From Flavobacteriaceae bacterium (GTDB taxonomy: Bacteria > Bacteroidota > Bacteroidia > Flavobacteriales > Flavobacteriaceae), in the NCBI GenBank assembly GCA_029238555.1, contig JAQWFV010000030.1:1-13683 (forward strand): DNA of 13,683 bases, written 5' to 3'. Shown here one piece after another: positions 6,841 through 13,683 of the stretch (positions are counted from its first letter, which is position 1; each line of letters opens with the position of its first letter). Position numbers and translations under genes: made by a program. The notes beneath the pieces are model-generated. The model worked only from the letters and a program-made list of their open reading frames with translations, was not told the origin of the DNA and ran no database searches.

Positions 6841-7890
6841 ATGGTAAAAAAAGACATAAGAGCATTGGACAAAGAGGCCCTCAGAGCATTCTTTGTATCT
6901 CAAGGTCAATCTGCCTTTAGAGGTAATCAGGTATATGAATGGCTGTGGCAAAAAGGAGCCCATTCCTTTGAGACTATGACCAATATTTCTAAAGAGACCC
7001 GAGCTTTTTTGGAAACCCATTTTGTGATTAATCATATTAGGGTAGATCAAATGCAGCGCTCCAATGACGGTACCATTAAAAATGCAGTACGCCTCCATGA
7101 CAACTTAGTGGTAGAATCTGTCTTAATTCCTACCAAAACAAGAACAACTGCTTGTGTGTCTAGTCAAGTGGGCTGTAGTTTAGACTGTAAATTCTGCGCA
7201 ACCTCTAGATTAAAACGCATGCGTAATTTACAACCAGACGAGATTTATGATCAGGTGGTGGCCATAGACCAACAGAGCCGATTGTATTTTAACAGGCCCC
7301 TCAGCAATATTGTTTTTATGGGTATGGGAGAGCCATTAATGAACTATAACAATGTGCTTAAAGCCATTGACAAAATTACAGATCCAGAAGGTCTGGCCAT
7401 GTCTCCCAAGCGTATTATAGTGTCTACCTCTGGGGTGCCTAAAATGATCCGCAAGATGGCAGAGGACGGGGTTAAATTTAAATTAGCCGTTTCTCTTCAT
7501 TCCGCTATAGATTCTGTTAGGACGAGCATCATGCCTTTTAATGAAACATTCCCCTTGGAGCAACTCAGAGAGGCCCTGCAGTTTTGGTATGAAAAGACTA
7601 AGAGCAGAATCACTTACGAATATGTGGTTTGGAAGGGGATTAATGACAACAAAGCTGCCATAGATGCACTCGTTGAATTCTGTAAGTTCGCACCTGCTAA
7701 AGTGAATTTAATCGAATACAACCCAATAGAAGACGGCATGTTTTCACAAGCTTCCCAAGCAGCAATAGAGGCTTATGTGAATACGCTAGAGCGGCACAAC
7801 ATTACTTGTACGGTAAGACGTTCAAGAGGAAAAGATATAGATGCAGCTTGTGGTCAATTGGCCAATAAACAAGACGTAAAAATAAATTAA
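6841..7890 (+). CDS. rlmN: Dual-specificity 23S rRNA/tRNA adenine-C2 methyltransferase
   Basis: A radical-SAM enzyme that methylates C2 of A2503 in 23S rRNA and of A37 in some tRNAs. The 349 residues include the [4Fe-4S] motif CxxxCxxC at C112, C116 and C119, the mechanistic cysteines C105 (after RTTA) and C337 (in the DAACGQL segment), and GMGEP at 161-165. The two mechanistic cysteines separate RlmN/Cfr from other radical-SAM proteins, and the RFGNQ-like FRGNQ block at 26-30 is typical. The ATG at 6841 gives the familiar KKDIRAL N-terminus; GTG codons at 6829 and 6832 are in frame but overlap the predicted transcription start. The next gene is seven bases downstream and probably shares the transcript. 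RlmN is assigned rather than Cfr because of the overall housekeeping context and sequence resemblance. Confidence 0.96.
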   Translation: MVKKDIRALDKEALRAFFVSQGQSAFRGNQVYEWLWQKGAHSFETMTNISKETRAFLETHFVINHIRVDQMQRSNDGTIKNAVRLHDNLVVESVLIPTKTRTTACVSSQVGCSLDCKFCATSRLKRMRNLQPDEIYDQVVAIDQQSRLYFNRPLSNIVFMGMGEPLMNYNNVLKAIDKITDPEGLAMSPKRIIVSTSGVPKMIRKMAEDGVKFKLAVSLHSAIDSVRTSIMPFNETFPLEQLREALQFWYEKTKSRITYEYVVWKGINDNKAAIDALVEFCKFAPAKVNLIEYNPIEDGMFSQASQAAIEAYVNTLERHNITCTVRRSRGKDIDAACGQLANKQDVKIN

Positions 7891-7897
7891 AACATCC

Positions 7898-8578
7898 ATG
7901 GCGAATATTGTAATCACTGGAACGAGTAGGGGAATTGGTTTTGAAATGGCCAAAATATATGTGGCACAAGGACACCAAGTGTTGGCGCTTTCTAGAAATC
8001 CGGCACCCATAGATGCGTTAAAATTAGACGGATTATATGCTTTCCCATTTGATATTTCTAACGAAAACGACATAAAAAAAGCAGCTGTTTTTGTGGCGCA
8101 GCAATGGGGAGGGCATTTAGATGTGCTGGTAAACAATGCAGGAGCCCTTGTGAACAAGCCTTTTTTAGAAACTACTACGGAAGACTTTTTACAGGTGTAT
8201 GCAGTGAATGTTTTTGGGGTAGCTGCCCTAACCAAAGCGCTCATTCCTTATATGGGAAAAGGACATGTGGTGACCGTGAGTTCCATGGGAGGCGTACAAG
8301 GAAGTTCAAAATTCCCAGGTCTAGCGGCTTATAGTTCAAGTAAAGGTGCTGTTATTACCCTTACAGAATTGTGGGCAGAAGAATTTAAAGAAACAGGTCC
8401 TTCTTTTAATGTATTGGCGATTGGAGCTGTGAGAACAGAGATGTTAGCAGCGGCTTTTCCAGGTTACGAGCCACCGACAACCCCTGAGCAAATGGGCGCG
8501 TATATAGTAGATTTTAGCCTCAATGGGCACGCGCTTTACAATGGTAAAATGTTGCAAGTGAGCAACTCAACGCCCTAA
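7898..8578 (+). CDS. Short-chain dehydrogenase/reductase (SDR), substrate unknown
   Basis: A 226-residue classical SDR oxidoreductase of unknown substrate. The Rossmann cofactor motif TGTSRGIG is at 7-14, NNAG at 79-82, the structural Asn at 104, the catalytic Ser at 128/129, and the YxxxK pair as Tyr145 and Lys149. Arg33 at the end of the second strand (in the LSRN segment) suggests a preference for NADP(H). The usual PG after the active site is replaced by IGAVRTEM at 175-182. It starts seven bases after rlmN with no promoter between them, so it is likely expressed as the second gene of that transcript. No pathway gene nearby hints at the substrate. The final codons form the left arm of a terminator hairpin. 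Confidence 0.9.
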   Translation: MANIVITGTSRGIGFEMAKIYVAQGHQVLALSRNPAPIDALKLDGLYAFPFDISNENDIKKAAVFVAQQWGGHLDVLVNNAGALVNKPFLETTTEDFLQVYAVNVFGVAALTKALIPYMGKGHVVTVSSMGGVQGSSKFPGLAAYSSSKGAVITLTELWAEEFKETGPSFNVLAIGAVRTEMLAAAFPGYEPPTTPEQMGAYIVDFSLNGHALYNGKMLQVSNSTP

Positions 8579-8609
8579 ATTTAATAACTTTGTTTATTGA
8601 GTTGCTTTT
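8561..8609 (+). terminator. Terminator after the SDR gene, with its left arm inside the coding sequence
   Basis: AGCAACTCAA (8561-8570) and TTGAGTTGCT (8597-8606) are a perfect 10-bp inverted repeat, with a further possible G-T pair outside, and the right arm runs into TTTT (8606-8609). The 26-base loop includes the stop codon. The left arm encodes the Ser-Asn-Ser end of the protein. The loop is long for an intrinsic terminator, so efficiency is uncertain. Confidence 0.6.
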
Positions 8610-8618
8610 AAAATAGTG

Positions 8619-8635
8619 ACAAGTGGCTTGTTTTT
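8619..8635 (+). terminator. Second short hairpin with a T run
   Basis: ACAAG (8619-8623), a TGG loop, and CTTGT (8627-8631) lead into five T residues (8631-8635). The stem is only 5 bp and AT-rich. It follows the previous hairpin by 9 bases and may act as a back-up between the convergent SDR and pirin genes. Confidence 0.4.
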
Positions 8636-8660
8636 GATACAGCGTCTATTGGCATATTTT

Positions 8661-9542
8661 CTACTCTTCAAGTACCCCAAAACCACCCGTGTGAAAATCT
8701 CTAATAGCCTGGGCAATTTCTGCTTGGGTATTCATGACAAACGGCCCTTGGGCAGCGATAGGTTCATGTATTGGATTACCGCTTAATACAAGCAAGTCAG
8801 TGGCTTGGTTAGCACTAATTTCAAAAGACTCCCCTTTGTTTTGGAAAAGCACCAAGTGATTCTCCACGATACTTTCTTCATGGGAAGCGAGATTGATACT
8901 TCCAGACAATACTAAAACAGCTGTATTCTGTTGGGCAGGAAATGAAAAGCTGGCTTTCCCCTGATCTTTTAGATGTACATTATACAGATGTACTTCTGTA
9001 AAAGTTTCTGCAGCTCCCTGAATTCCTTTGTACTCACCAGCCACTACTTTTACATGACCCATTGCACCCTCCAATTGAACAGTAGGAATATCTTTTTCAG
9101 AGAATCCTTGGTATTTTGGAGCACTCATTTTATAGGCAGCAGGGAGGTTTACCCAAAGTTGAACCATTTGAAACATACCGCCTTTTCGAGCAAATTCCGA
9201 TTCGTGGTATTCCTTGTGTAGCACTCCAGAAGCAGCCGTCATCCACTGTACCCCTCCAGGACCAATAATCCCGTGATTTCCTCCGGAGTCGTGATGCGCC
9301 ACACTGCCCTGATAGGCCAATGTCACTGTCTCAAAACCACGGTGGGGGTGCACACCAACCCCTCTAGGCGTATCTGTAGCCGGAAAGTGAAATGGCGCGT
9401 TGTAGTCCAACATAATAAATGGGCTCATTCTTTGCATGTCCAGGCCGTAGGCCGACGGAATAAAGTTTTGAACCCTAAAACCGTCTCCAACAAAGTGAGG
9501 GTTTCTGGGAGGAATTACCAATTCTATTTCTTTTACTGCCAT
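8661..9542 (-). CDS. Pirin family protein (bicupin)
   Basis: A 293-residue pirin-like protein with two cupin domains, the first at about 20-130 and the second from about 180. The N-terminal metal site is intact: H65 and H67 in the VHPHRGFE segment, then H109 and E111 in the GVLHKE segment, matching the His-His-His-Glu iron site of human pirin. Conserved GPGGVQWMTA at 95-104 also supports the family. Bacterial pirins vary: some, such as E. coli YhhW, have quercetinase activity, and others act through protein partners, so the role here cannot be assigned. The predicted start gives 44 bases between it and the divergent SprT-like gene. It converges on the SDR gene. No signal peptide is seen. Confidence 0.92.
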   Translation of the reverse strand: MAVKEIELVIPPRNPHFVGDGFRVQNFIPSAYGLDMQRMSPFIMLDYNAPFHFPATDTPRGVGVHPHRGFETVTLAYQGSVAHHDSGGNHGIIGPGGVQWMTAASGVLHKEYHESEFARKGGMFQMVQLWVNLPAAYKMSAPKYQGFSEKDIPTVQLEGAMGHVKVVAGEYKGIQGAAETFTEVHLYNVHLKDQGKASFSFPAQQNTAVLVLSGSINLASHEESIVENHLVLFQNKGESFEISANQATDLLVLSGNPIHEPIAAQGPFVMNTQAEIAQAIRDFHTGGFGVLEE

Positions 9543-9586
9543 CTTTTTTTAAGTAAAGATAATTCTAAAAGCCTTAATTTAGAACC

Positions 9587-10204
9587 GTGAATGAGATTTT
9601 AGAAAAATACTTACCACTCCAGGCAGTAATCCCATGCATGTCTTTGATTCAAACCCATGAAGTGCATTTAAAAATTGTCAATACAAGGGTGACCAGGCAT
9701 GGAGATTATCGCAGAAATGCCCAAGGCAAACACGCTATTACGATTAACGCGTCATTAAACCCTTACCGGTTTTTAATGACGTTAATACACGAAATAGCCC
9801 ATTTGGTGGCTTTTGAAGATTTTGGCTACCATATTAAACCACATGGGATAGAATGGAAGCAGACTTTTAGGAATCTGATGTTGCCTTTTATTAGACCGGA
9901 GGTATTTCCTTTGGATTTGTTGCCCTATTTAGCCAGACATTTTAAAAATCCAAAGGCCAGTACAGATACAGATGCAGCGCTTTCCGTAGCTTTCTCTAAG
10001 CATGATCTTAATCCCCCTCAAGAAAATCACCTCTTTGAACTCTTAGAAGGTACTTTATTTAAAATTTACAATGGTAAAGTTTTTAAGAAAGGACCTAAGA
10101 GGGTCAAGCGTTATGAGTGTATAGAAATGTCCTCTGGTAAAACTTATTTGTTTCAGCCCAACGCCAAAGTTGTATTTTTAATCGCAGACAATCACGGCGG
10201 TTAA
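9587..10204 (+). CDS. SprT-like zinc metalloprotease-domain protein
   Basis: A 205-residue protein with a SprT-like domain. The zinc site is visible as HEIAH at 68-72 (HExxH) and a third histidine, H86, in the KPHGIEW segment. The upstream block TRHGDYR at 36-42 resembles flavobacterial homologues. Bacterial SprT-like proteins are poorly characterised; the eukaryotic relative Spartan degrades DNA-protein crosslinks, but that role here would be inference. The C-terminal part has only one cysteine (C178), so the four-cysteine zinc ribbon of many SprT proteins is missing. The GTG at 9587 is chosen because it gives the usual family start (MxEILEKY-like); the nearby ATG at 9591 is out of frame. 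It is divergent from the pirin gene and may share a control region with it. Confidence 0.85.
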   Translation: MNEILEKYLPLQAVIPCMSLIQTHEVHLKIVNTRVTRHGDYRRNAQGKHAITINASLNPYRFLMTLIHEIAHLVAFEDFGYHIKPHGIEWKQTFRNLMLPFIRPEVFPLDLLPYLARHFKNPKASTDTDAALSVAFSKHDLNPPQENHLFELLEGTLFKIYNGKVFKKGPKRVKRYECIEMSSGKTYLFQPNAKVVFLIADNHGG

Positions 10205-10261
10205 ATAGGTATTTATTGTCGCGGCAGTGAAGGATCAGGATGAATAGTGTTTAAAGTACGT

Positions 10262-11029
10262 CTAGTGCTTGCCTTCAACATACATTTTTCGTACTTTTTT
10301 AAATAATTCAGAGGAGTACACAAAATCTGTCACTGCTTCATTATCTGTTTTAAAGACGTCTTCTTTAGTGCCTTCCCATGCTTTTAAGCCTTCTTTCAGG
10401 AAGACTATTTTTTCTCCAATTTCCATGACAGAATTCATGTCGTGGGTGTTTATTACCGTAGTCATTTGGTATTCATCGGTAATTTCTTGGATGAGGTTAT
10501 CTATAAGAATGGCTGTTTTTGGATCTAAACCAGAGTTGGGTTCGTCACAGAATAAATATTTTGGATTCATTACAATAGCCCGAGCAATAGCGACCCTTTT
10601 TTGCATACCACCAGAAATTTCTGAGGGGAATTTAGCGTCAGCATTAACGATATTTACCCGTTTTAAAACACTTTGTACCCTGTCATTTTTTTCCTCCTCT
10701 GTCTGTTTGGTAAACATATCTAATGGAAAGCGCACATTGTCTGCAACGTCCATAGAATCAAATAAAGCACTACCCTGAAAGACCATACCCATTTTTTCTC
10801 TGAGTTTTCTTTTCTTTTTTAAAGTCATGTTGGCATAGTTGTCTTTATCGTATAAAATATTCCCGGAATCTAATCCAAAGAGACCTAAAAGACATTTTAG
10901 AAAAACTGTTTTTCCAGAACCACTTTGACCAATAATCAGAGAGGTTTTTCCCTTTTCAAAGCTGGTAGAAATTCCTTTGAGTACTTTGTTGTCTCCGAAA
11001 GACTTGTGTATGTTTTCTACCTGTATCAT
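10262..11029 (-). CDS. mlaF: MlaF-type ABC transporter ATP-binding protein
   Basis: The 255-residue ATPase of an Mla/MCE-type lipid transporter, expected on the cytoplasmic face of the inner membrane. It has Walker A GQSGSGKT at 34-41, Q-loop Gln85, signature SGGMQKR at 139-145 (the GGMxKR form is typical of MlaF), Walker B YLFCDEP at 158-164, and the switch His196. The start at 11029 gives the standard MIQVENIHKSF; a reading 20 codons longer would begin inside the permease gene. The ATG overlaps the permease TAA by one base (TAATG), implying coupled translation. No MCE-domain or other Mla gene is adjacent, so the transport partner is elsewhere. Substrate (probably phospholipid) and direction are inferred from the family. 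Confidence 0.92.
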   Translation of the reverse strand: MIQVENIHKSFGDNKVLKGISTSFEKGKTSLIIGQSGSGKTVFLKCLLGLFGLDSGNILYDKDNYANMTLKKKRKLREKMGMVFQGSALFDSMDVADNVRFPLDMFTKQTEEEKNDRVQSVLKRVNIVNADAKFPSEISGGMQKRVAIARAIVMNPKYLFCDEPNSGLDPKTAILIDNLIQEITDEYQMTTVINTHDMNSVMEIGEKIVFLKEGLKAWEGTKEDVFKTDNEAVTDFVYSSELFKKVRKMYVEGKH

Positions 11030-11766
11030 TAGCCCAGTAAAAGTTGTGTGAGTATGTAATTCGTAGTAATGATAACCACTGCAGTCCAAACAAAAGAAGT
11101 GGTACTTGCTTTGCCGACTTCCAAAGCACCACCTTTCATATAATATCCGTGAAAGGATGGTACTGTAGCTATAATAAAAGCAAAAAACATGGTTTTTATA
11201 AATGCATAGGCTACATGAAAAGGCACAAAGTCTATACGGACCCCTTCTATAAAATCTGCAGCAGTAGAAAACCCTCCTAGAACACCTGCTAAAAATCCCC
11301 CAAAAATACCCAAGTACATAGCAATAGCAATCACGAATGGGTACATAAGAAGTGCAATTATTTTAGGAAATACTAAGTAGTTTAGTGAATTTATCCCCAT
11401 AACTTCCAAAGCATCTATTTGTTCGGTAACCCTCATAGAGCCAATACTAGAAGTAATAAATGACCCTACCTTTCCAGCCATGATGATAGAGGTAAAAGTT
11501 GGAGCAAATTCTAGAATGACCGATTGTCTGGCAGCAAATCCAATTAAGTTTTTCGGAATCAGCGGGCTATTGAGATTAAGGGCGGTTTGTATGGTTACTA
11601 CACCACCAATAAAGAAAGAAACAAAAATAACAATCCCCATGGAGCCATAAATAAGTTCGTCAATTTCTTTGAGGATTAGTCCCCGCATGACTTTCCACTT
11701 AGTAGGCTTTTTAAAAACCTCTCGTATCATTAAAAAATACTGTCCAATCGCTGCAAGGTGCTTCAT
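11029..11766 (-). CDS. mlaE: MlaE-family ABC transporter permease
   Basis: A 245-residue integral membrane permease of the MlaE family (E. coli YrbE). Hydrophobic segments lie at about 42-60, 84-97, 130-166, 183-204 and 224-244. The family signature is clear: AGKVGSFITSSIGSMR at 97-112 followed by VTEQIDALEVMG at 113-124, the loop that contacts the ATPase. With MlaF it forms the membrane core that moves lipids between the inner membrane and a periplasmic MCE protein in Gram-negative bacteria. It is transcribed as the first gene of a two-gene operon with mlaF. The start ATG at 11766 is the only one nearby that gives a normal N-terminus. No promoter with both elements is evident upstream. Confidence 0.93.
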   Translation of the reverse strand: MKHLAAIGQYFLMIREVFKKPTKWKVMRGLILKEIDELIYGSMGIVIFVSFFIGGVVTIQTALNLNSPLIPKNLIGFAARQSVILEFAPTFTSIIMAGKVGSFITSSIGSMRVTEQIDALEVMGINSLNYLVFPKIIALLMYPFVIAIAMYLGIFGGFLAGVLGGFSTAADFIEGVRIDFVPFHVAYAFIKTMFFAFIIATVPSFHGYYMKGGALEVGKASTTSFVWTAVVIITTNYILTQLLLG

Positions 11767-12023
11767 GATGCTATTTAAAGTCTAAGGCGTAATATTTACC
11801 CCCTTGAATCTCAAGTAAAAATACTAATAAGCTTTTAACTAGCCATGCGATTTTTCTTTTTAAGTCTTCTAATGTCCCAAAGGATTTAAAGTAAATGATG
11901 AAATGTTTTTTTCGCTTGAACCCTTTACAAGAGGGTAGTGATGGTTTTGTTTTAACAATGATTTTACTTTATTCTTTTATCCAATACCTCTAAAAGTCTT
12001 ATTTTTGAGTAAACAAATCAATT
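11767..12023. other. Intergenic region between divergent mlaE and pafA genes
   Basis: These 257 bases are AT-rich and hold no recognisable gene. On the - strand, TATTTTTA at 11816-11823 is one mismatch from TAnnTTTG and could serve mlaE, but no TTG sits at the right distance. A small inverted repeat, CTTGA-ATC-TCAAG, is at 11803-11815, and a 5-bp hairpin ACCCT/AGGGT is at 11920-11936. The pafA -7 element is at its right end. Confidence 0.5.
12000..12007 (+). promoter_or_regulatory. -7 promoter element of pafA
   Basis: TATTTTTG matches TAnnTTTG exactly, 16 bases before the pafA ATG at 12024. No TTG is found 17-23 bases upstream, so the -33 side is weak or an activator may be needed. The implied leader is about 10 bases. 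I know of no defined Pho box for this group and do not claim one. Confidence 0.45.
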
Positions 12024-13679
12024 ATGAAATTACGTTTTAATAAGCAGTTATTTTTTTGTTTTTCTGTACTCTTATCACTGAATGTTATGGCACAGAAAAA
12101 CTCAGTAAAATCTAATGAATTCGAAAGACCAAAATTGGTGGTTGGTATCGTAGTTGATCAAATGCGCTATGATTATATTTCTCGTTTTTGGAACGGGTAT
12201 TCAGAGGGTGGGTTTAAGCGACTGGTAAAAGAGGGTTTTAATTTTAAAAACAACCATTATAATTACGCACCTACAAGTACAGGTCCAGGTCACGCATCTG
12301 TTTATACAGGAACCACTCCGGCGTCTCATGGGATTATTGGAAATGATTGGTACGACAAAGAAATTGGAGCGTCTGTGTATTGTGCAGCAGACAACACCTA
12401 TGCTTCCGTAGGAACTTCTTCTGCGGCAGGGCAAATGTCTCCCAAACAATTACTAACCACTACTATCTCAGATCAGCTAAAATTACATACCCAGTCCAGA
12501 TCAAAAGTGATTGCTATTGCTTTGAAAGACAGGGGTGCGGTCTTGCCCGGAGGCCATACAGCAGACGCTGCATATTGGTTTCATGGAAAAGAGGAAGGCA
12601 GTTGGATCAGCAGTACTTTTTATATGGAGGCCCTGCCTTCTTGGGTCACTCAATTTAACAGTAAAGTGCCCCAGCAATACAAAAAGCCTTGGGATCTGCT
12701 TAGATCTGAAAAAGCCTATACCCAGAGTGGTTCAGATAAAAACAATTATGAAGGGGCTTATAGAGGTGAGACTGCTGCAGTTTTTCCACATGATCTTGTG
12801 TCGCTTTGGGAAGCCAATGGTGCCTATGATATTTTAAAAGCAACAGCTTACGGCAATAGCCTTACTGCTGATTTTGCCCTAGCAGCGCTTAAAGGAGAGA
12901 ATCTAGGTAAGGGGGTAGATACAGATTTTTTGGCTGTCAGTTTTTCTAGCACCGATTATGTAGGCCACCAGTTTGGGGTTAATTCACGAGAAATAGAAGA
13001 CACCTACTACCGCTTAGATTTGGACTTAGAAAGGTTACTCAAAGCTTTAGATGCTCAGGTAGGCCCCGGTAATTACAGTCTATTTTTAACAGCAGATCAT
13101 GCGGCTGTGCAAGTACCCTCCTATTTAAAGGATTTAAAAATCCCTTCAGGATATTTTGATTCAAAAGTATTTAAGGAAAAGCTCAACGCCTATGTCGCAG
13201 ACCAGTTTGGATCAGAAGACCTCATAGAGAATATCTCTAATTATCAAGTGTTTTTGAATAGGGGTTTAGTTGCCCAATTAGATATTGATTTAAAGGGTAT
13301 GCAAGAAGATTTGGCCCAATTTATTTTACAAGATTCTGCTGTGGAAAGGACTTATACCGCCCATCAAATGTGGGGTGGAGAATACACTAAAGGCATTCCC
13401 TATATTTTGCAAAATGGGTATAATCCCAAAAGATCTGGAGATGTTCTTTTTGTGTTAAAACCCGCTGTAATTAGTTATTCCAGAACAGGCTCAACCCATG
13501 GATCTCCTCAAATTTACGACACTCACACTCCTTTATTATTTTATGGAAAAGGATTTAAACGTGGGGCTAGTTATGAAAGATCAGAGATTCCAGATATTGC
13601 CCCAACAGTAGCTGCAATGTTAGGTATTGCATTTCCAAATGGTACTACGGGCAAGCCACTCACTCAGGTCTTGGAGTAA
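12024..13679 (+). CDS. pafA: PafA-type secreted alkaline phosphatase
   Basis: A 551-residue zinc phosphomonoesterase of the alkaline phosphatase superfamily, closest to flavobacterial PafA (Elizabethkingia EmPafA). A signal peptide covers residues 1 to about 23 (hydrophobic FFCFSVLLSLNV core, cleavage likely after VMA), so the enzyme is exported. Comparing with EmPafA as I recall it, all key residues are present: nucleophile Thr86 (in PTSTGPGH), Asn107, Lys168 and Arg170 (KDR), and metal ligands Asp45, Asp311, His315, Asp358, His359 and His492. PafA enzymes release phosphate from many organic phosphates and are less inhibited by phosphate than PhoA. The gene stands alone, with no phosphate-uptake genes in view. 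Lys/Arg at 168/170 argue against a diesterase (NPP) role. The stop is four bases from the window end. Confidence 0.93.
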   Translation: MKLRFNKQLFFCFSVLLSLNVMAQKNSVKSNEFERPKLVVGIVVDQMRYDYISRFWNGYSEGGFKRLVKEGFNFKNNHYNYAPTSTGPGHASVYTGTTPASHGIIGNDWYDKEIGASVYCAADNTYASVGTSSAAGQMSPKQLLTTTISDQLKLHTQSRSKVIAIALKDRGAVLPGGHTADAAYWFHGKEEGSWISSTFYMEALPSWVTQFNSKVPQQYKKPWDLLRSEKAYTQSGSDKNNYEGAYRGETAAVFPHDLVSLWEANGAYDILKATAYGNSLTADFALAALKGENLGKGVDTDFLAVSFSSTDYVGHQFGVNSREIEDTYYRLDLDLERLLKALDAQVGPGNYSLFLTADHAAVQVPSYLKDLKIPSGYFDSKVFKEKLNAYVADQFGSEDLIENISNYQVFLNRGLVAQLDIDLKGMQEDLAQFILQDSAVERTYTAHQMWGGEYTKGIPYILQNGYNPKRSGDVLFVLKPAVISYSRTGSTHGSPQIYDTHTPLLFYGKGFKRGASYERSEIPDIAPTVAAMLGIAFPNGTTGKPLTQVLE

Positions 13680-13683
13680 TCGT

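Noticed and set aside
7822..8244. A 140-codon open reading frame on the - strand across the rlmN/SDR junction
   Set aside because: It is antisense to two well-identified genes, its product resembles no family I know, and its composition (many Ser, Thr, Cys, Lys) is that of a reverse-strand shadow.
8585..8592. TAACTTTG as a + strand promoter producing RNA antisense to the pirin gene
   Set aside because: There is no TTG within 17-23 bases upstream (the nearest is 30 away), and it lies in the loop of a probable terminator; an eight-base AT-rich match is expected by chance.
10269..10778. A 169-codon open reading frame on the + strand opposite mlaF
   Set aside because: It lies wholly antisense to mlaF, whose ATPase motifs are complete, and the product has no recognisable domain.
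11030..11089. A 20-codon upstream extension of mlaF
   Set aside because: It would overlap the end of mlaE by 60 bases and add residues before the standard MIQVENIHKSF start; the TAATG junction fits better.
11803..11815. CTTGA-ATC-TCAAG inverted repeat upstream of mlaE as an operator
   Set aside because: Five-base arms in AT-rich sequence are common by chance, and no promoter with both elements could be placed around it.
11898..11993. A 31-codon open reading frame (start MKCFFRLNPL) between mlaE and pafA with a hydrophobic end
   Set aside because: It is too short to judge, has no clear promoter or ribosome-binding signal, and matches no small-protein family I recognise.
1..13683. A defence island, mobile element, biosynthetic cluster or other novel system
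   Set aside because: Every gene of normal size has a housekeeping or widely distributed family assignment, and I see no transposase, integrase, direct-repeat array, toxin-antitoxin pair or compositional break.

Overview
The window is a stretch of ordinary chromosomal, mostly housekeeping sequence from a member of the Bacteroidota, most likely a marine-type flavobacterium (class Flavobacteriia). The reasons are protein-level resemblance (a DAHP synthase with a C-terminal chorismate mutase, a flavobacterial-style AroA, a PafA-type phosphatase, a SprT-like protein of the flavobacterial form), low-to-moderate GC, a general lack of Shine-Dalgarno sequences before starts, and several matches to the Bacteroidota promoter -7 element TAnnTTTG. 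I identify 13 protein genes; all but the first look intact. I see no rRNA, tRNA, insertion sequence, CRISPR array or prophage.

Region 1 (1-5591, all + strand) is an aromatic amino-acid and translation housekeeping cluster: a 5'-truncated prephenate dehydrogenase (tyrA), a bifunctional DAHP synthase/chorismate mutase, a secreted DUF2807 protein, the ribosome-assembly GTPase rsgA, the D-aminoacyl-tRNA deacylase dtd (ATGA overlap with rsgA), a MazG-like nucleotide pyrophosphohydrolase two bases later, and EPSP synthase aroA. The first and sixth shikimate steps, chorismate mutase and prephenate dehydrogenase are therefore all encoded here. Region 2 (5645-8609, + strand) holds queA with a good promoter and its own terminator, then rlmN and a short-chain dehydrogenase 7 bases apart, ended by a hairpin whose left arm is inside the dehydrogenase gene. 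QueA, RlmN, RsgA and Dtd give the region a tRNA/ribosome flavour.

Region 3 (8661-10204) has a pirin-family gene on the - strand divergent from a SprT-like metalloprotease gene that starts with GTG. Region 4 (10262-11766, - strand) is a two-gene ABC module of the MlaE/MlaF type (permease then ATPase, sharing a TAATG stop/start), implicated in lipid transport across the envelope, without an adjacent MCE substrate-binding gene. Region 5 (12024-13679, + strand) is a secreted PafA-type alkaline phosphatase with every known catalytic and zinc-binding residue in place.

I did not find convincing evidence of an undescribed biological system. The items most worth a second look are regulatory: a perfect inverted repeat between the two promoter elements of queA, a terminator whose left arm is coding sequence, and very short predicted leaders at rlmN and pafA. 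At the protein level, the phenylalanine that replaces the conserved proline in the AroA active-site loop also merits attention.
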